A stretch of DNA of 26,610 nucleotides from Lachnospiraceae bacterium UBA7179 (GCA_002491195.1 DKVL01000099.1:1-26610), one strand, 5' to 3'; counted from the first letter of the stretch, positions 1 to 8,201 are shown. The notes: generated from the sequence alone by a model not told the origin. Program-made: numbers and translations.

Positions 1-68
1 TTTCTAGACGATGCCACCGCATCGCCGTCGAAATTTTGCCTAGCACTGGCACGAAACATGTAGCCCCA

Positions 69-101
69 TACTCCAATTTCTAACTGGATGGAGTACTAGA
101 G
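69..101 (+). repeat. Short inverted repeat, partial copy of a dispersed element
   Basis: TACTCCA and TGGAGTA flank a 13-nt loop. The 28 nt at 74-101 match the reverse complement of 13305-13332 at 23 of 28 positions, including shared CAATTTCT and GATGGAGTAC blocks. This suggests a degenerate copy of the same dispersed palindromic element. The similarity was aligned by eye, so homology rather than chance is an inference. Confidence 0.45.
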
Positions 102-211
102 GTATATATGTATCTGTTTTTGCTGCTTTAAATGTGTTTAAAATTGGTAACGATATTTGCAAGAAATTATTGTAATGTGGCAGATTGTGAAGTAAAATAT
201 AAACTTTTTTC

Positions 212-239
212 TTGAAAAAGGAGACGGATGCTATATAAT
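212..239 (+). promoter_or_regulatory. Sigma-A promoter for the accessory island
   Basis: TTGAAA (212-217), a 16-nt spacer and a perfect TATAAT (234-239) face the first gene. Transcription would start near 246. No other equally good promoter lies between the genes up to 7397, so it may serve several of them. Confidence 0.65.
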
Positions 240-422
240 GATATTGTAAGGTTGAAAAATTGATATCGTGTTTGTATACGCCTAAGAAACTATTTTAGAA
301 TAGATCTTTAAAATGAGTATGATATTTATTAGGCACTTAAGAATGAGATCTTGCGCAAAATGGTAAAATTTTGGTTCCGGTTTATCTGGTTAGGTATACA
401 AAGTGCAAAGGAGAGAGGTTTT

Positions 423-1187
423 ATGGAGATTCAATTGAAGTCACACTGGTTGGAGAGATGTATCAGGGATTATCTGGGGATTGCGGATAGGACGATTACC
501 GAGGAGGATGTCAGTGTTATTAAATACTTGTATGTGAGTACGACAGACGGTTATTTCGTAGGATTTGGCAAGGGTGTCTTGCCCAAGAAGTTTGACTTTT
601 CGGATGCGGGGGATGAGTGGTCGTGCTGTTGTCTGTCTGACACGGCAAAGTATCATCGTATTGAAGAATTTATCGATATAAGGGATTGGGGAGATTGTAA
701 AGATCTTTCTATCAAGCGGGAGCTGCTTGAAGAGGAAGCGTATGGCGACGAGGAATTAGAAGGTGGAGATGAGCCAGATAGTGGGGAATCAGAGAATGGA
801 GAGGAGCCGGACAGTAAGGAATTAGAGTCTGATGAGGAATTTGACGGAGAGGAAGAAGAATCTGGGGATGAAGCGGCAGAAATTCAGGACATGGAGGATT
901 TTGAGCGCAGTGTCAGGATGTATGAGCCAGTGGACAGTGATTTTGAGGGACTTGTACAAGATGAGAAAACGTATGATTATGGGATACTCGTTCCGGATGA
1001 TTTTGCGCAGTTTGTGAATCTGGAGGTAGTGCGTCTGATGTCATGTGAGACAGAGATTCACAGTCTAGCCTTTCTTAAGTCATTACCAAAACTCCGGGTT
1101 TTGGAAGTCGGCGAGGTGAGGCTGAATACGCTTGAAGGTCTGGAGAAGCTTGTAGGGCTTGAGAAGCTGTGTATATGGGCGAATTAG
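423..1187 (+). CDS. Leucine-rich-repeat protein with acidic linker
   Basis: This 254-residue protein has no signal peptide or membrane segment. Residues 1-95 form a globular N-terminal part of unrecognised family. Residues about 100-160 are a low-complexity linker dominated by Glu, Asp, Gly and Ser. Residues about 195-254 show leucine-rich-repeat spacing, for example LPKLRVLEVGEVRLNTLEGL followed by LVGLEKLCIW. The start at 423 is chosen because AAGGAGAGAGG precedes it. The protein ends in the middle of a repeat, without the usual capping segment, so a longer ancestral LRR array may have been cut by the TAG stop. LRR proteins of this type in Clostridia are usually cytosolic binding proteins of unknown partner, and orphan copies occur in toxin-immunity islands. 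Function is not known. Confidence 0.7.
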   Translation: MEIQLKSHWLERCIRDYLGIADRTITEEDVSVIKYLYVSTTDGYFVGFGKGVLPKKFDFSDAGDEWSCCCLSDTAKYHRIEEFIDIRDWGDCKDLSIKRELLEEEAYGDEELEGGDEPDSGESENGEEPDSKELESDEEFDGEEEESGDEAAEIQDMEDFERSVRMYEPVDSDFEGLVQDEKTYDYGILVPDDFAQFVNLEVVRLMSCETEIHSLAFLKSLPKLRVLEVGEVRLNTLEGLEKLVGLEKLCIWAN

Positions 1188-1285
1188 AACGAATTTTGAT
1201 GCACAGCCCTATGGAGAGGAAACACGCTCTGGGGCGGCGAATGGTGATTATAAAATACAGTTTTGTTCAATAAGGAGTTTGCGCG

Positions 1286-1564
1286 ATGAAAATAAAAAAG
1301 TTAAAAGGCGGAAGCAGGCCTTATATATCAGAAAATGACAAACGATTAGTCTTGCACAGCAGCAATACAGTTTATATATATGACCTCGAGGATGGTAAGC
1401 TATTGCAAAGCGTCAGGACATTTAACAATATATCACACGCGGCAGTCTCCCATAATAAGCAATTGCTGGCAGTAAAAAATACATCCGGAACACTTGCAGT
1501 ATTCCGTTTGGACAGCGGCAACTATGCCAGAGTTATATGGAGTGTCGTGAGGGCGAGCAGATGA
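1286..1564 (+). pseudogene. Beta-propeller (WD40-like) protein, 5' fragment
   Basis: AAGGAG sits nine bases before ATG 1286. The fragment reads as WD/beta-propeller blades: a strand motif NTVYIYDLEDGKLL, then AVSHNKQLLAVKNTSGTLAV, ending FRLDSG. After that the frame drifts into a non-propeller tail and stops at 1564. The downstream frame (-1 relative to this one) continues the same blade with LCQSYMECREGEQ. The two pieces are therefore best read as one gene of about 315 codons broken by a single-base deletion near 1516-1524 (or an assembly error there). No slippery heptamer is visible at the junction, so programmed frameshifting is unlikely. Function is unknown; propellers of this kind are typically protein-interaction scaffolds. 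Confidence 0.6.
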
Positions 1565-2235
1565 TATTTGTTCCTGATGACAATGCTGTTTTGGACTTTG
1601 ATTGGGATGGGCGAACCATGCTTTTGGATTATTCCAATGGAACACACTGCATTTTAGATGGTCCTGCACATGGGAAAGGAAAGCAGCTGCCCCGCACAGC
1701 TTATATTCAGTATGATGTTTACACAAACCAGATTTATAAATTGATGGCTGATAACTATGGGGACAGTAGTGGGAAAATTATGGTGTCGTCTGCTGATCCA
1801 GAGCATATTGCATTTAAAGTAGTCTATGAAACACAGGGTTTGGAAATTCTGCCTAATCATTTACAGGGAATTTCTTTTTGCAAGACACACAATTATCATA
1901 TGGACTTAAAAACAAACCAGTTGATTGTAACGGATAAGAATTTTACAGAAGTATCCAGAATTGATCTGCCGACGGGTATAGGCGTTCGCAATGCATGGAA
2001 ATTCTGGGTATCACCAGGTGAAAAATACGTTTTTCTCGACTTTGGGCCACAGTGCGACGCTACGGATTTTGCAGCGATGAGAACGGCAAAATCCCTAACT
2101 GGCCTGTTTGCGCTGGGCACAATGGAACAGGTCGCAGAATTTGACTATGATAATGTTTCCGGCTTTTTGATGTATGATGATGACAGGAAATTTATCATAC
2201 CAACCTGGAAGGGTTCTTATGCTGGGGAGTTGTAA
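1537..2235 (+). pseudogene. Beta-propeller (WD40-like) protein, 3' fragment
   Basis: This is the continuation of the propeller gene in the -1 frame. The open frame extends upstream of ATG 1537, through LCQSY, to meet the 5' fragment. It carries further blade-like strands such as AVLDFDWDGRTMLLDYSNGT and a C-terminal FWVSPGEKYVFLDFGP. No ribosome binding site precedes 1537; GGCGAGCAG lies before the ATG at 1561, so independent translation from 1561 is possible but not convincing. Coding potential is good to the stop at 2235, which suggests a recent lesion. The alternative is that this is a separate small gene overlapping the first, but the blade pattern runs across the junction. Confidence 0.6.
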
Positions 2236-2253
2236 GATCAGGCAATTTTGACG

Positions 2254-2417
2254 TAAGGAGCTGTAGGAAAATAAGTGATGCAACTTGCGCAGGATATTTC
2301 TTCGAGGATGTAGGTCAAAAAACGTAGGCGTAGCGGGTTGCGGCGAGGCTTTTTGACATACATAATCGGAGAAATAGATAAGTCAAGATGCGTCAGTTAT
2401 TTTTCTACAGATCCTAA
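2254..2417. repeat. Long near-palindromic element, MITE- or REP-like
   Basis: The stretch 2261-2410 pairs with its own reverse complement without gaps, with about 45 matches in the outer 60 positions plus several G-U pairs. Outer flanks (TAAGGAG at 2254 and ATCCTAA at 2411) extend the arms. The best conserved parts are the tips (CTGTAGGAAAATAA against TTATTTTTCTACAG) and an inner GTCAAAAA/TTTTTGAC pair. The centre is GC-rich. As RNA it would fold into one cruciform-like hairpin; as DNA it looks like a non-autonomous mobile element. No transposase or obvious target-site duplication is seen. It fills most of the gap between the propeller gene and the large acidic-repeat gene. Confidence 0.65.
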
Positions 2418-2544
2418 GGTATTGTTTTGATGAGTTATAGTACAGCGCTGCCTAAATAATGTGAAAATAGCAGGTGCCGTATTCACTGTTATTTGCGCAA
2501 TGCTGTACCAAGAGAAAAGGATTGGAAAGAAAATTGGTGAGAAT

Positions 2545-5436
2545 ATGGCAACAAAAGTAGACGAAGAATTAAACATAAAAGCTAAGGCGGCAATGGAAGC
2601 GTTTCAGGCATTATTTTCCGACGAGAAGGCGCGGAAATCCAAGGAGCAATGGAAGGACTATTTTTTGTCAGAGACATTTCTTGACGTGCAGTTTTCGGAG
2701 AGTTTTATGGAACAGATGCGGGATTCTCTGAAAAAGCAGGATCAGGTGCCTTATAAGGAGCTGCCGCCCGCATTTTTGTTTGAGTTGGCGACTGCGTATG
2801 GACTGGAACCGTTGATTGACGAGAAGAAAGGTCAGGTTCGGGCAGATTTTATGGAAGCGGCATTTTATGAGAAAAAGCTGTCACCATGGAGGCTGGAGCT
2901 TGCGCGGGTAATGAGGACTGCGGCTGAGATCTGGAATGCGCAGGACGCCTCATGGCGCAGGGATCGGGGCGGAAGAACCATTAGAAAGTGGGAGTACCGC
3001 CTGAGAGAAAGGGCGTTTGAGGATTATATTCAGCTGTGTATCGCACATGATGCTGGTGTGTGCGACTGGGAGGAGGATCCAGAGTGCGGAGGACCGCTCA
3101 CAAGGGGAATGTGGGAATATATTCAGACAGGGCGGTTTCGTCAGAACGATTACGGCGACTTTGTGCGCAATGAGTGCATTCTTATGCTGTATGCGTATTT
3201 CCTGCGCACCAGAAAGCTGCCGGAATCTGCGTATGTGTGGCTTTGGAAGAGATATAAACTGTCTGAAATGAAAGCGGGACAGCAAATCAAAGCATACGAT
3301 GGCATCAGGCAGGCGATCTTGTCGCAGTGTCCGTCTGTGGAAACGATGGCAGATCAGGAGAAGTTGGCGGAAGAGCAGTATCATAGCTGGACGCAGCGCT
3401 TGTATGATGTGGAGCGAAAATACCAGTATGACGAATGGGCTGTCAAACCAAGAGTGCCATACGAATATACATATGCGCTGTCCGCACCAAAGGTGTCAGA
3501 GCAGGAGCGAAAGGAACTGCAGGAGCTATTTGATTCCCCGGTCTTTCAGGCGCACCAATATGATGACGAGCTGGTGTGGGAGCTGGATTATCACTGTGTC
3601 GCAGGAAATTGCACACTGGGCATGGCAGAAAAATTTTATGATATTTACATGGATTCCAGGGACAAAAACCCGAAAATCAGTATGTTCCTGGAACATATAC
3701 GGGTCAAGCTAAGTTATTTTGAGAGGATACCAGAGTATCTGTGCTGGGAGCCATGTGCGTATGACTGCAGTACACATGCGGCGGATTTCTGGTATTATTA
3801 TCTGATCACCGCATTTGAGGGGCGGTGTACAGCAGCAGTTGTAGCGAAAGATTTTGCTTCTTTTATAGAGAGAGGAATGATCAGAAACAGGAGGAAGTAT
3901 CTGTCAGGGTATCTGGAACAATTGTACCAGCCGTCGATGGAGTGGCGCAGAAGGTTTGTCGGCAGCGACAGGATGGGAAGAATCGAGAAACCGAGGTGCA
4001 TGAAGATCAGTCTTTGCCCGGAGCAGGATCACGGCGGGGAGATTGTGATCGGGATTGAATTTAGGCTGCATTCGATACGGTTTTATTGGAATGGTGTGGT
4101 GTGGAATGGGGAGGAGACACTATCGTTTCAGGATTTGCTGCGGTGTGCAGGGGCAGAGGGCGATGAGGAGCATTTTGTGTTGCTGCTGGCGTTGACGGAT
4201 ATTGATGCATCAGAGCGTGAGTTGGCGCGGGGAGAGATCAGAAACCGCCTGGAGAAACTGCCGATTGACGCATTCTGTCTGGATTTTGTGGCGGAATGCC
4301 TTGCGAATGGCAATGTGTCTGCGGAGGGGATGGATCGGTGCGGTGGCTGTTCTGGTTATGACGATGATGCGTATGACAGCGGCGAAGACTACTTAGATGA
4401 CGATGAGGAATATGATGGGTATGAAGACGGCGAGGACTACTTAGACGATAATGATGCGCATGAAGACGACGAAAACCGTTTAGACGATGACGAGTACGAC
4501 GACGAGGATTACATAGACGATGACGAGTACGGAGCCGACGACGAGGATTACATAGACGATGACAAGTACGGAGCCGACGACGAGGATTACATAGACGATG
4601 ATGCGTATGACGACGACGATGACGAGTACGACGGAGATGACGACGATGACGAATATGACGGAGACGACGATGGCGAGTATGACGGGGAAGACGATGATGA
4701 CGAGTACGACGAAGAATATCAGGATTTTGACTACAATGCGTACAATGATGATGTGAAAAACGGGTTTGATGGACAGGATATGCGCTTCGCGGAGGATCTG
4801 ACAGGACTTTACCGCGCAAGGCGTGATGCGTCGGGGGGGATCGTATATAGTAAACATTGCTTCTGCGGCTGGCAGAGCATCAGCCCGTCAAAATGGTCTC
4901 TGTGGGAGGAGTGCAGAGGACTGGCGAGATATGGACTGGGAAGTCTGAACCTGCCAGAGAAAAAGCGTGTCATGGTGAAAGGAATGTCCGATCTGGAAAA
5001 GGCGCAGCAGATCTGTGCCTTGCTGGAGGAAAACCATCAATTGTCCATGACGCAGCATCGCAAAAATCAGCAATGGCTGGAGAAATGCGGCTTTCTGGCG
5101 GGGAACAGCGTGGTGCTCTGCTATGGAGACAGGGATAGCTGTTATCTGGAAAAAACGTTGAATACAGGGCTGTATACGGAAAAGAAAAGTATGGAAGATC
5201 CGTATGCCATGACAAAAAAAGAAAAGAATTACCAGGTGGGCTGGCTGTTGCAAAACTGGGACTCCTATAAGACGGTCATTGCAGTCGGGGAGAGCGGCGC
5301 GCTCTGGTATTATGAGAAGCCATCCGCGTTTCGCGCGACACCAGCGGACAGTCTGGCAGAGATCATTGCGAAGCGCTATCGATTGGAGGAAGTGACGGCA
5401 ATCTATGTGAGAAATGTTTCAGAGGTTAAGGATTGA
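2545..5436 (+). CDS. Large cytosolic protein with Asp/Glu tandem-repeat linker
   Basis: A 963-residue protein of unrecognised family with no signal peptide or membrane segments. Residues 1-600 are a Trp/Tyr/Arg-rich, mainly helical region (for example KSKEQWKDYFLSETFLDVQF near the N-terminus). Its style recalls the helical parts of large Clostridia proteins annotated only by an N-terminal J domain, but no J domain (HPD motif) is present here. Residues about 605-735 are an almost uninterrupted Asp/Glu/Tyr tract built partly from 39-bp DNA repeats. Residues 745-963 form a second globular domain. The start at 2545 has GGTGAG upstream; an in-frame GTG at 2461 would add 28 residues and has a weaker context. 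The stop is followed 21 bases later by the next gene, so they are probably co-transcribed. Its role is unknown. The island context suggests an immunity or chaperone-like binding role, but that is only an inference. Confidence 0.75.
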   Translation: MATKVDEELNIKAKAAMEAFQALFSDEKARKSKEQWKDYFLSETFLDVQFSESFMEQMRDSLKKQDQVPYKELPPAFLFELATAYGLEPLIDEKKGQVRADFMEAAFYEKKLSPWRLELARVMRTAAEIWNAQDASWRRDRGGRTIRKWEYRLRERAFEDYIQLCIAHDAGVCDWEEDPECGGPLTRGMWEYIQTGRFRQNDYGDFVRNECILMLYAYFLRTRKLPESAYVWLWKRYKLSEMKAGQQIKAYDGIRQAILSQCPSVETMADQEKLAEEQYHSWTQRLYDVERKYQYDEWAVKPRVPYEYTYALSAPKVSEQERKELQELFDSPVFQAHQYDDELVWELDYHCVAGNCTLGMAEKFYDIYMDSRDKNPKISMFLEHIRVKLSYFERIPEYLCWEPCAYDCSTHAADFWYYYLITAFEGRCTAAVVAKDFASFIERGMIRNRRKYLSGYLEQLYQPSMEWRRRFVGSDRMGRIEKPRCMKISLCPEQDHGGEIVIGIEFRLHSIRFYWNGVVWNGEETLSFQDLLRCAGAEGDEEHFVLLLALTDIDASERELARGEIRNRLEKLPIDAFCLDFVAECLANGNVSAEGMDRCGGCSGYDDDAYDSGEDYLDDDEEYDGYEDGEDYLDDNDAHEDDENRLDDDEYDDEDYIDDDEYGADDEDYIDDDKYGADDEDYIDDDAYDDDDDEYDGDDDDDEYDGDDDGEYDGEDDDDEYDEEYQDFDYNAYNDDVKNGFDGQDMRFAEDLTGLYRARRDASGGIVYSKHCFCGWQSISPSKWSLWEECRGLARYGLGSLNLPEKKRVMVKGMSDLEKAQQICALLEENHQLSMTQHRKNQQWLEKCGFLAGNSVVLCYGDRDSCYLEKTLNTGLYTEKKSMEDPYAMTKKEKNYQVGWLLQNWDSYKTVIAVGESGALWYYEKPSAFRATPADSLAEIIAKRYRLEEVTAIYVRNVSEVKD
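4501..4611 (+). repeat. 39-bp tandem repeat encoding DEDYIDDDEYGAD
   Basis: Two complete 39-bp units (4501-4539 and 4540-4578) differ by a single G-to-A change that turns Glu into Lys. A partial third unit runs to about 4611. They lie inside the longer acidic tract of the 963-residue protein. The unit length is a multiple of three, so copy-number changes would keep the reading frame. Confidence 0.85.
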
Positions 5437-5457
5437 GTAATAGGAGGTAGATGCGAT

Positions 5458-5802
5458 ATGCAGTATGCGGTAATGAATGATTTTAAGAAGGAAGGAGATA
5501 TTTTCGAGGAGGTAATAGAACGGTATAAGAAACAATTGCCGGATGCCATCCTTGATCTATGGAAGGAATATGGTGTGGGGAGCTTTTGCAATGATTATTT
5601 GAAAATGATCATCCCGGATGAATATCAGGGGATTGTAAAGGAGTCCTACTATGACGGGGATCATGCGATTCCGGTCATGGCGACAGGTTTCGGGGATATC
5701 ATTGTGTGGAAACCGAAGGATGATCTTATGCTTTTGCTGCTTTATCGCTATCAGGATCTGAAAGCTTTGGAGAGCGGCTGTACGTATTTTTTGAAGATTT
5801 AG
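5458..5802 (+). pseudogene. GAD-like/DUF1851 immunity protein (Tdi1-like), 5' fragment
   Basis: Preceded by AGGAGG, this 114-residue reading frame holds a GAD-like domain (WKEYGVGSFCNDYLKMIIPD at residues about 36-55) followed by the start of a DUF1851 domain (GFGDIIVWKP). This architecture is the one known from Tdi1, which neutralises the Tde1 DNase toxin of type VI secretion systems; stand-alone relatives are common in Firmicutes. The frame ends prematurely at TAG 5800-5802, just after a run of six T (5787-5792). The rest of DUF1851 continues in the -1 frame. The intact product would be about 184 residues. Either one T has been lost from a seven-T run, or the T TTT TTG heptamer allows -1 frameshifting. 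It lies 21 bp after the large acidic-repeat gene, probably in the same transcript. Confidence 0.7.
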
Positions 5803-6011
5803 CGGATCCGGAAAGCGTGTTAAATGGCAGGCTGAGGAAGAAAAAGTATGACAAAGCGATAGAAATGCATGGCTGTTTAGCATATGACGAGTGTTTTGGC
5901 TATGTTCCGCTATTAGGATTAGGCGGCAGGGAGAGCGTAAAAAATATTCAGAAGGTCAAAATCAAGGAGTATATTGGACAGATGATACAGATGGTTGGAA
6001 AAATAGAATAG
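5787..6011 (+). pseudogene. GAD-like/DUF1851 immunity protein, 3' fragment
   Basis: From the T run onward the -1 frame reads FFEDLADPESVLNGRLRKKK and then the DUF1851 C-terminal signature, CLAYDECFGYVPLLGLGG followed by NIQKVKIKEYIGQMIQMVGK. Those residues are the conserved end of the family. An internal ATG at 5817 has no ribosome binding site, so this part is unlikely to be made alone. It stops at 6011, 20 bases before the next start codon. The near-perfect preservation of both halves points to a very recent lesion, a sequencing error or a functional frameshift rather than an old pseudogene. Confidence 0.7.
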
Positions 6012-6031
6012 GATATTATGGAGGGACTGAC

Positions 6032-6577
6032 ATGTTTGATTATGAAAAATTTCAAAGAGATGTTGTGGCGGCAATGGAAGAGAAGTTGAGGGAATGGTCG
6101 GAGGAAAAGGACGATATCTATATATTGTTACTGGATCTGTCGCGGGGGATGGACAGCGTAGGAGTGTATGCAAATACAGAGGAATATCTGAAGGAACAGG
6201 TTGGGGATGAGCCGGAAGATCGCTGGTATTACAAGTACTGTGAGGAAGAGTGGGAGCTGTGTGAGGTGCTGGACGGGATTTCTTCCTATATGCGCGCTTT
6301 TGTAAATGAAAACAGTGGACAGTTTTCAGAGACAGACGATATGGGGATTATTGTGTATACAGAAAGTTTCGACGCACACTGTGAGCAGATGATAGAGAGC
6401 TGTAAGAAGGCGCTGGAGTGTTTCCGGGAGCAGACGAAGAAGGAGTTTCCGGAGCTGCTGCTGGACTTTAACATCAGAGAGTACCTAGATGAGGAAGAGC
6501 GCACAGAAATTTTTTCTCTGGTGAACAGCAAAAAGGCGGCAAAGGAGTATGCAAAGCATATTGAGGATTTTAATTGA
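6032..6577 (+). CDS. DUF4303-like protein
   Basis: A 181-residue soluble protein whose start at 6032 has GGAGGG seven bases upstream. An N-terminal helix (MFDYEKFQRDVVAAMEEKLR) is followed by a beta segment IYILLLDLSRG, then VGVYANTEEYLKEQ and a Tyr/Trp-rich stretch WYYKYCEEEWEL. That order (helix, hydrophobic strand, ANTEE, W-x-YxxxEWE) is what I associate with the DUF4303 family, which is often encoded among polymorphic-toxin immunity genes. The C-terminal half has a long charged helix. No catalytic motif is visible. It follows the broken DUF1851 gene with only 20 bases between and is probably in one transcript with it. The family assignment rests on motif recall, so it is moderate. Confidence 0.6.
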   Translation: MFDYEKFQRDVVAAMEEKLREWSEEKDDIYILLLDLSRGMDSVGVYANTEEYLKEQVGDEPEDRWYYKYCEEEWELCEVLDGISSYMRAFVNENSGQFSETDDMGIIVYTESFDAHCEQMIESCKKALECFREQTKKEFPELLLDFNIREYLDEEERTEIFSLVNSKKAAKEYAKHIEDFN

Positions 6578-6623
6578 ATGAAACATTGAGCAGTTTATTT
6601 ACGTGTGGAGGCAGAGAGTTTGA

Positions 6624-7397
6624 ATGATGGAGTGTGAACGTCCGTATTATAGAGATTTAAAGTGCCGCCCGTTTTTATTTTATGTGATGTTTGGGGTAAA
6701 AAATGAGGAATTGAGGGTTTCCAGAAAACGACATCATGTGGATGGCTTTCCGGATGGATTGGAACTTGTGTTTTGCGACAGGAAAAAGAATGATGCATAC
6801 ATGCGGTCGTTAATGGGGGACAGTTTGGGAAGGATCCTGGACAGGGAAAAGCATGATCTGTATGAAATCGTGAAAGAAACGGATCAATGGGCGGTGATCC
6901 GTGGCGAGGTGTGTCAGGATTCTGACCTGAAGTATATGCAGAATACGATCGGATTCATCCAGGCTCTGATCGACAATGGTGCTGTCGGAGTGTTGGATCT
7001 GCAGACGTTGTCGCTCTATTCGTCTGCAGAGTGGTCGAATCGGTTCTTTGAGCGGGAATGGAATCCTTATGATCATGTGACGATTCTTGCGTCAGAAATG
7101 GAGGATGGTCTGACGTGGCTCCACACAAGAGGAATGCGCAAGTTTGGAAGACCAGATATCGGTGTCTGGAAGGTGGCGCCGGACGAGAGCGAGGAAGCTG
7201 TACAAGTCATTAATCAGATGATCTATTATGGCAGTCTGGGTGCTTTTTTTGAGAGGGAAGTCAGGTTCCATACGCAAAGTGGAAATACATATCTTGTCAA
7301 TCCTCATTTTGTCGCGGATTATGAGAATCCGGACTTTAACAATGCATATTATCGTTTTGAGTGGCGGGAATGCAAGCCGCAGAAATCATTCCAGTAG
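6624..7397 (+). CDS. DUF4261-like protein
   Basis: A 257-residue soluble protein. Residues about 110-135 read GAVGVLDLQTLSLYSSAEW. Residues about 170-185 read WLHTRGMRKFGRPDIGVW, followed by an acidic helix and SLGAFFE. This arrangement, a GavgVlD strand followed by a THGMxKFGrPDi motif, resembles proteins carrying a C-terminal DUF4261 domain, whose function is unknown. The start is ATG 6624 or the adjacent ATG 6627, with GGAGG 12 bases upstream. Its 3' end overlaps the convergent minus-strand gene by 12 bp and there is no terminator between them. It is the last plus-strand gene in this part of the island. Confidence 0.55.
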   Translation: MMECERPYYRDLKCRPFLFYVMFGVKNEELRVSRKRHHVDGFPDGLELVFCDRKKNDAYMRSLMGDSLGRILDREKHDLYEIVKETDQWAVIRGEVCQDSDLKYMQNTIGFIQALIDNGAVGVLDLQTLSLYSSAEWSNRFFEREWNPYDHVTILASEMEDGLTWLHTRGMRKFGRPDIGVWKVAPDESEEAVQVINQMIYYGSLGAFFEREVRFHTQSGNTYLVNPHFVADYENPDFNNAYYRFEWRECKPQKSFQ

Positions 7398-8201
7398 CAG
7401 CGCACTGGCGTATTCTTTCGGTAGGATTGTGTACTGGCTGTATTCATAGTGCAAGGATTCAAAGGTATCTGGCGAAGCGTTAAGCGCCGTCTGCAGACAG
7501 TTCTGGACATTCTGAACGATTCCCTGGAACAGCGGCGAGCAATGAACTTGTGCGGTCGTTTGCTTTGCGGATGTCTCCGCCAGAGCTTTTTCTGTTAGAG
7601 TTTCCGTGGCATTGGCGGAATGGAGATCGGAAGAACGTGATGCGCCGATAAGCCCAACACAGGCATCTTCTAAGATCCCGATCATAATGTCAATGCCATA
7701 AAAATCAATTTTTTCATATCCCTCAAAATCATCAAAATCAATTCGGCCGCCAGCGATTGACACCAATTGCATCAATAGACCAGAGCTCCATTCAATTGCC
7801 AGCAATTCATAGGCGTTGGGATCTGTGCCAGAAAAATACTTGCTGTAAAATTCTTTTGGTGCGTCGGTAGTGACATCACCGACATTATAGGCAAGCAGAC
7901 AATCATAATAATCGTTTGCAAAGTCTTCAAAAGCAGCGGGAGTATTGCGACAGTTCAGATAATTCCAAAGTATATTGTCTGCACATTCCAGTCCGGCGGA
8001 AAGTGTTTTGCCACTGGCGGACAGCCCTTGGCGGAGCGTATTGATATACTGTTCCATGACGAGCAGATTTCCCAACAGGCGCGAGCGATCGTCACTGTGT
8101 TGGAAAGCGTGATCGGCTGCCTTCATCAATTCACCGCGCCATTCGTTGGTCTGTGAATTGAGAATAAAAGAAAAATTTGTCTGTGATGTGCGTTCCTGCA
8201 T
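7386..8201 (-). CDS. Conserved hypothetical protein, possible immunity-type
   Basis: A 271-residue soluble, mostly helical protein of a family I cannot name. Notable segments are FEDFANDYYDCLLAYNVGD, LLAIEWSSGLLMQLV and GGRIDFDDFEGYEKIDFYGI followed by GILEDACVGLIG. The start at 8201 is chosen because GGAG lies eight bases upstream (8213-8210); an in-frame ATG at 8291 would add 30 residues but lacks a ribosome binding site. It is the only minus-strand gene of the island and has its own strong promoter at 8352-8380. Its 3' end overlaps the preceding plus-strand gene by 12 bp. Independent transcription against its neighbours would suit an antitoxin- or immunity-like protein, but that is inference only. 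Confidence 0.65.
   Translation of the reverse strand: MQERTSQTNFSFILNSQTNEWRGELMKAADHAFQHSDDRSRLLGNLLVMEQYINTLRQGLSASGKTLSAGLECADNILWNYLNCRNTPAAFEDFANDYYDCLLAYNVGDVTTDAPKEFYSKYFSGTDPNAYELLAIEWSSGLLMQLVSIAGGRIDFDDFEGYEKIDFYGIDIMIGILEDACVGLIGASRSSDLHSANATETLTEKALAETSAKQTTAQVHCSPLFQGIVQNVQNCLQTALNASPDTFESLHYEYSQYTILPKEYASALLLE

Larger units (their letters stand above)
1..422. other. Gene-free left edge and 5' leader of the first gene
   Basis: No convincing coding sequence is visible before the first gene. The segment holds a short inverted repeat (TACTCCA at 69-75 against TGGAGTA at 89-95), an AT-rich stretch, and a good sigma-A promoter at 212-239. The region between that promoter and the start codon at 423 would be an untranslated leader of about 175 nt. 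An in-frame TTG at 351 could extend the first protein by 24 residues, but it has no ribosome binding site, whereas ATG 423 has AAGGAGAGAGG just upstream. Confidence 0.6.

Noticed and set aside
351..422. N-terminal extension of the LRR protein from TTG 351
   Set aside because: The ATG at 423 has a strong ribosome binding site. The extension would look like a membrane helix only because of AT-rich leader codons.
1520..1560. Programmed frameshift in the propeller gene
   Set aside because: No slippery heptamer or stimulatory hairpin is apparent at the junction, unlike at 5787-5793.
4238..4819. Long minus-strand reading frame (193 codons) rich in Arg and His
   Set aside because: It is the antisense of the acidic Asp/Glu repeat codons; the composition is an artefact of GAC/GAT/GAG repeats, and there is no ribosome binding site.
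4480..4857. Minus-strand frame of Val/Ile repeats resembling a membrane protein
   Set aside because: It is another antisense shadow of the same tandem repeats (GAC read backwards gives GTC).
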